Shown here in pieces: positions 4,428 to 5,308 of a stretch of 5,308 nt of DNA. Both the position numbers and the translations under genes were made by a program. The stretch covers positions 11,482 through 16,789 of the forward strand of contig DKVN01000099.1 in NCBI GenBank assembly GCA_002491225.1, written 5' to 3'. Under the pieces are notes generated by a model. It ran no database searches and was not told the origin of the DNA. It saw only the letters and a list, made by a program, of their open reading frames with translations. This DNA comes from Faecalibacterium sp. UBA7177. GTDB lineage: Bacteria > Bacillota > Clostridia > Oscillospirales > Ruminococcaceae. Each line of letters begins with the position of its first letter. The first letter of the stretch is position 1.

Positions 4428-5255
4428 ATGCCGGAAAACCTGTTTTTTCCCTTTTCCGCCCCCGCTCCCGTTCCGCTGACCCCGGAGAGCATCGAGCAGT
4501 TTCTGGCCAGCCGGGAGGGCCGGTATCCCAAAGAGACCCAGTCCAAATACCGGCAGGTGATGCAGCGGCTGTACCAGCAGCTGGGCAGCCAGAAGCAGAT
4601 CGGCCCCACCACGCTGGCCGAGTGGCGGGATCAGCTGCTTGGCGAGGGGGCCGCGCCCAACACGATCAACGCCTACCTCTCGGTGGCAAATGCCTATCTC
4701 GACCATGTTGGCCATCGGGAGTGCCAGCTGACCGAGCGGGTCCCGGTGGAAAGGCAGCCCTCGCCGGAGCTGACCCGCAGCGAGTACCTGCGCCTGCTGA
4801 GCACCGCCCGCCTGCTGGGAAAAGAGCGCCTCTACCTCATCATCAAGGGTCTGGTCTGCACCGGCCTGCCCCTGCCCGAGCTGCTGACGCTCACGGTCGA
4901 GACGGCGCAGCAGGGCAAGGTGGTCTGCCGGGTAGGCGGCGCAAAGCAGCTGGTTCGCCTGCCGGAAAGTCTGCGGGCAGAGTTCCTCTCCTACGCGCAG
5001 CGCGAGGGCCGCGGCACCGGCCTCGTGTTCGCCACCCGCAGCGGCGGCCCGGTCGACCGGGCGAACATCCACCGCGAGCTGCAGCAGCTGTGCGCAGAGG
5101 CGCGGGTTTCGCCTGAGAAAGGGACGCCGCGCTGCATGAAAAAGCTCTACCAGTCCACCCGGGCGGGGGTCGAGAACAATGTCTCGCTTTTGATCGAGCA
5201 GGCAATGGACCGCATCCTCGAGCAGGAGCAGCTGACCATCGGCTGGGACGCATAG
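4428..5255 (+). CDS. Tyrosine-recombinase homologue lacking all catalytic residues
   Basis: Seen: 275 residues, ATG at 4428 with AAAGGAGGGGG (4412-4422) 5 nt upstream. It aligns without gaps to the upstream recombinase over much of its length: ELTRSEYLRLL with ELTTAEYQRLV, LTVETAQQGK with ITVEAARRGQ, VFATRSGGPVDRANIHREL with IFLTRTGRPLDRSSIWRML. The active-site positions are changed: R139 to P148 (TGLPLPEL), K163 to A172, H226 to R235 and R229 to K238 (PRCMKKL). The segment with LGHSS and the tyrosine is replaced by an unrelated acidic, amphipathic tail (about 245-275). The N-terminal SAM-like domain (about 17-105) is kept. The long intact frame and excellent ribosome binding site argue against a pseudogene. 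Inference: it may bind the same DNA or the active enzyme as an accessory, architectural or inhibitory subunit; it cannot recombine DNA by the usual mechanism. Confidence 0.85.
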   Translation: MPENLFFPFSAPAPVPLTPESIEQFLASREGRYPKETQSKYRQVMQRLYQQLGSQKQIGPTTLAEWRDQLLGEGAAPNTINAYLSVANAYLDHVGHRECQLTERVPVERQPSPELTRSEYLRLLSTARLLGKERLYLIIKGLVCTGLPLPELLTLTVETAQQGKVVCRVGGAKQLVRLPESLRAEFLSYAQREGRGTGLVFATRSGGPVDRANIHRELQQLCAEARVSPEKGTPRCMKKLYQSTRAGVENNVSLLIEQAMDRILEQEQLTIGWDA

Positions 5256-5256
5256 A

Positions 5257-5278
5257 CGGCCGCGCAAAAACCCGGCCG
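5257..5278. repeat. Short GC inverted repeat after the last gene
   Basis: CGGCCG (5257-5262) recurs at 5273-5278 and is self-complementary, so a 6-bp stem with a 10-nt loop can form directly after the stop codon. No T-run follows, so terminator function is doubtful. The last 27 bases contain AAAAGGGG (5287-5294), which could be a ribosome binding site for a gene starting beyond the window, but no start is visible. Confidence 0.3.
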
Positions 5279-5308
5279 CGGACAGCAAAAGGGGATGTGA
5301 ACAGGATT

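Noticed and set aside
4119..5288. 389-codon minus-strand frame across the inactive recombinase homologue
   Set aside because: It runs antisense to a protein with clear recombinase likeness, crosses the inverted-repeat segment, and has low-complexity composition with no recognisable domain.
5287..5308. Start of another gene after AAAAGGGG
   Set aside because: The only ATG (5295) is followed directly by TGA, and the GTG at 5297 is too close to the purine run. Any start would lie beyond the window.

Overview
The window looks like chromosomal DNA of a GC-rich, low-copy-tRNA-type Firmicute, most likely a gut Clostridia/Oscillospiraceae lineage. The reasons are high GC with AT-rich promoters, strong AGGAGG-type ribosome binding sites, sigma-A-like TTGACA/TATAAT promoters, tRNAs with encoded CCA, and protein families common in that group. 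This placement is inference; no rRNA or species marker is present.

Left part (1-1553, minus strand): the N-terminal two thirds of a radical SAM protein of the 'putative DNA modification/repair' family runs off the left edge. Upstream of it, in the same direction, is a 207-residue LexA/HdiR-like repressor made of an XRE helix-turn-helix and an S24 self-cleavage domain.

Control region (1640-1770): two divergent promoters face away from each other, and each carries the same 15-bp dyad (ACAAC-N5-GTTGT) inside its -35/-10 spacer. A third, looser copy covers the likely start of the rightward transcript. The rightward promoter drives a small two-helix membrane protein (1820-2134) with a basic Ala/Arg/Pro tail. 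The layout recalls lexA-yneA: a DNA-damage-type repressor that controls itself and a divergent small membrane protein.

Middle (2275-2750): a strong promoter, tRNA-Ser(UGA) and tRNA-Ser(GCU) in tandem, an intrinsic terminator, a telomere-like six-base repeat (G-quadruplex-prone on the minus strand), and a second perfect hairpin that is probably the terminator of the minus-strand remnant to its right.

Right part (2748-5308): a C-terminal fragment of an AAA_14/DUF4143-type ATPase (minus strand) is cut off where a recombinase module begins. The module has a complete tyrosine recombinase (3262-4104) with all six catalytic residues. After it comes a 264-bp segment bounded by perfect 16-bp inverted repeats and holding a large hairpin. 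Last is a second tyrosine-recombinase homologue (4428-5255) that has lost every catalytic residue but keeps a strong ribosome binding site. The module lies downstream of the two tRNA-Ser genes, a common setting for integrated elements, but neither element boundary can be proved within the window.

The two parts most worth following up are the repressor/membrane-protein switch and the active/inactive recombinase pair separated by the inverted-repeat segment.
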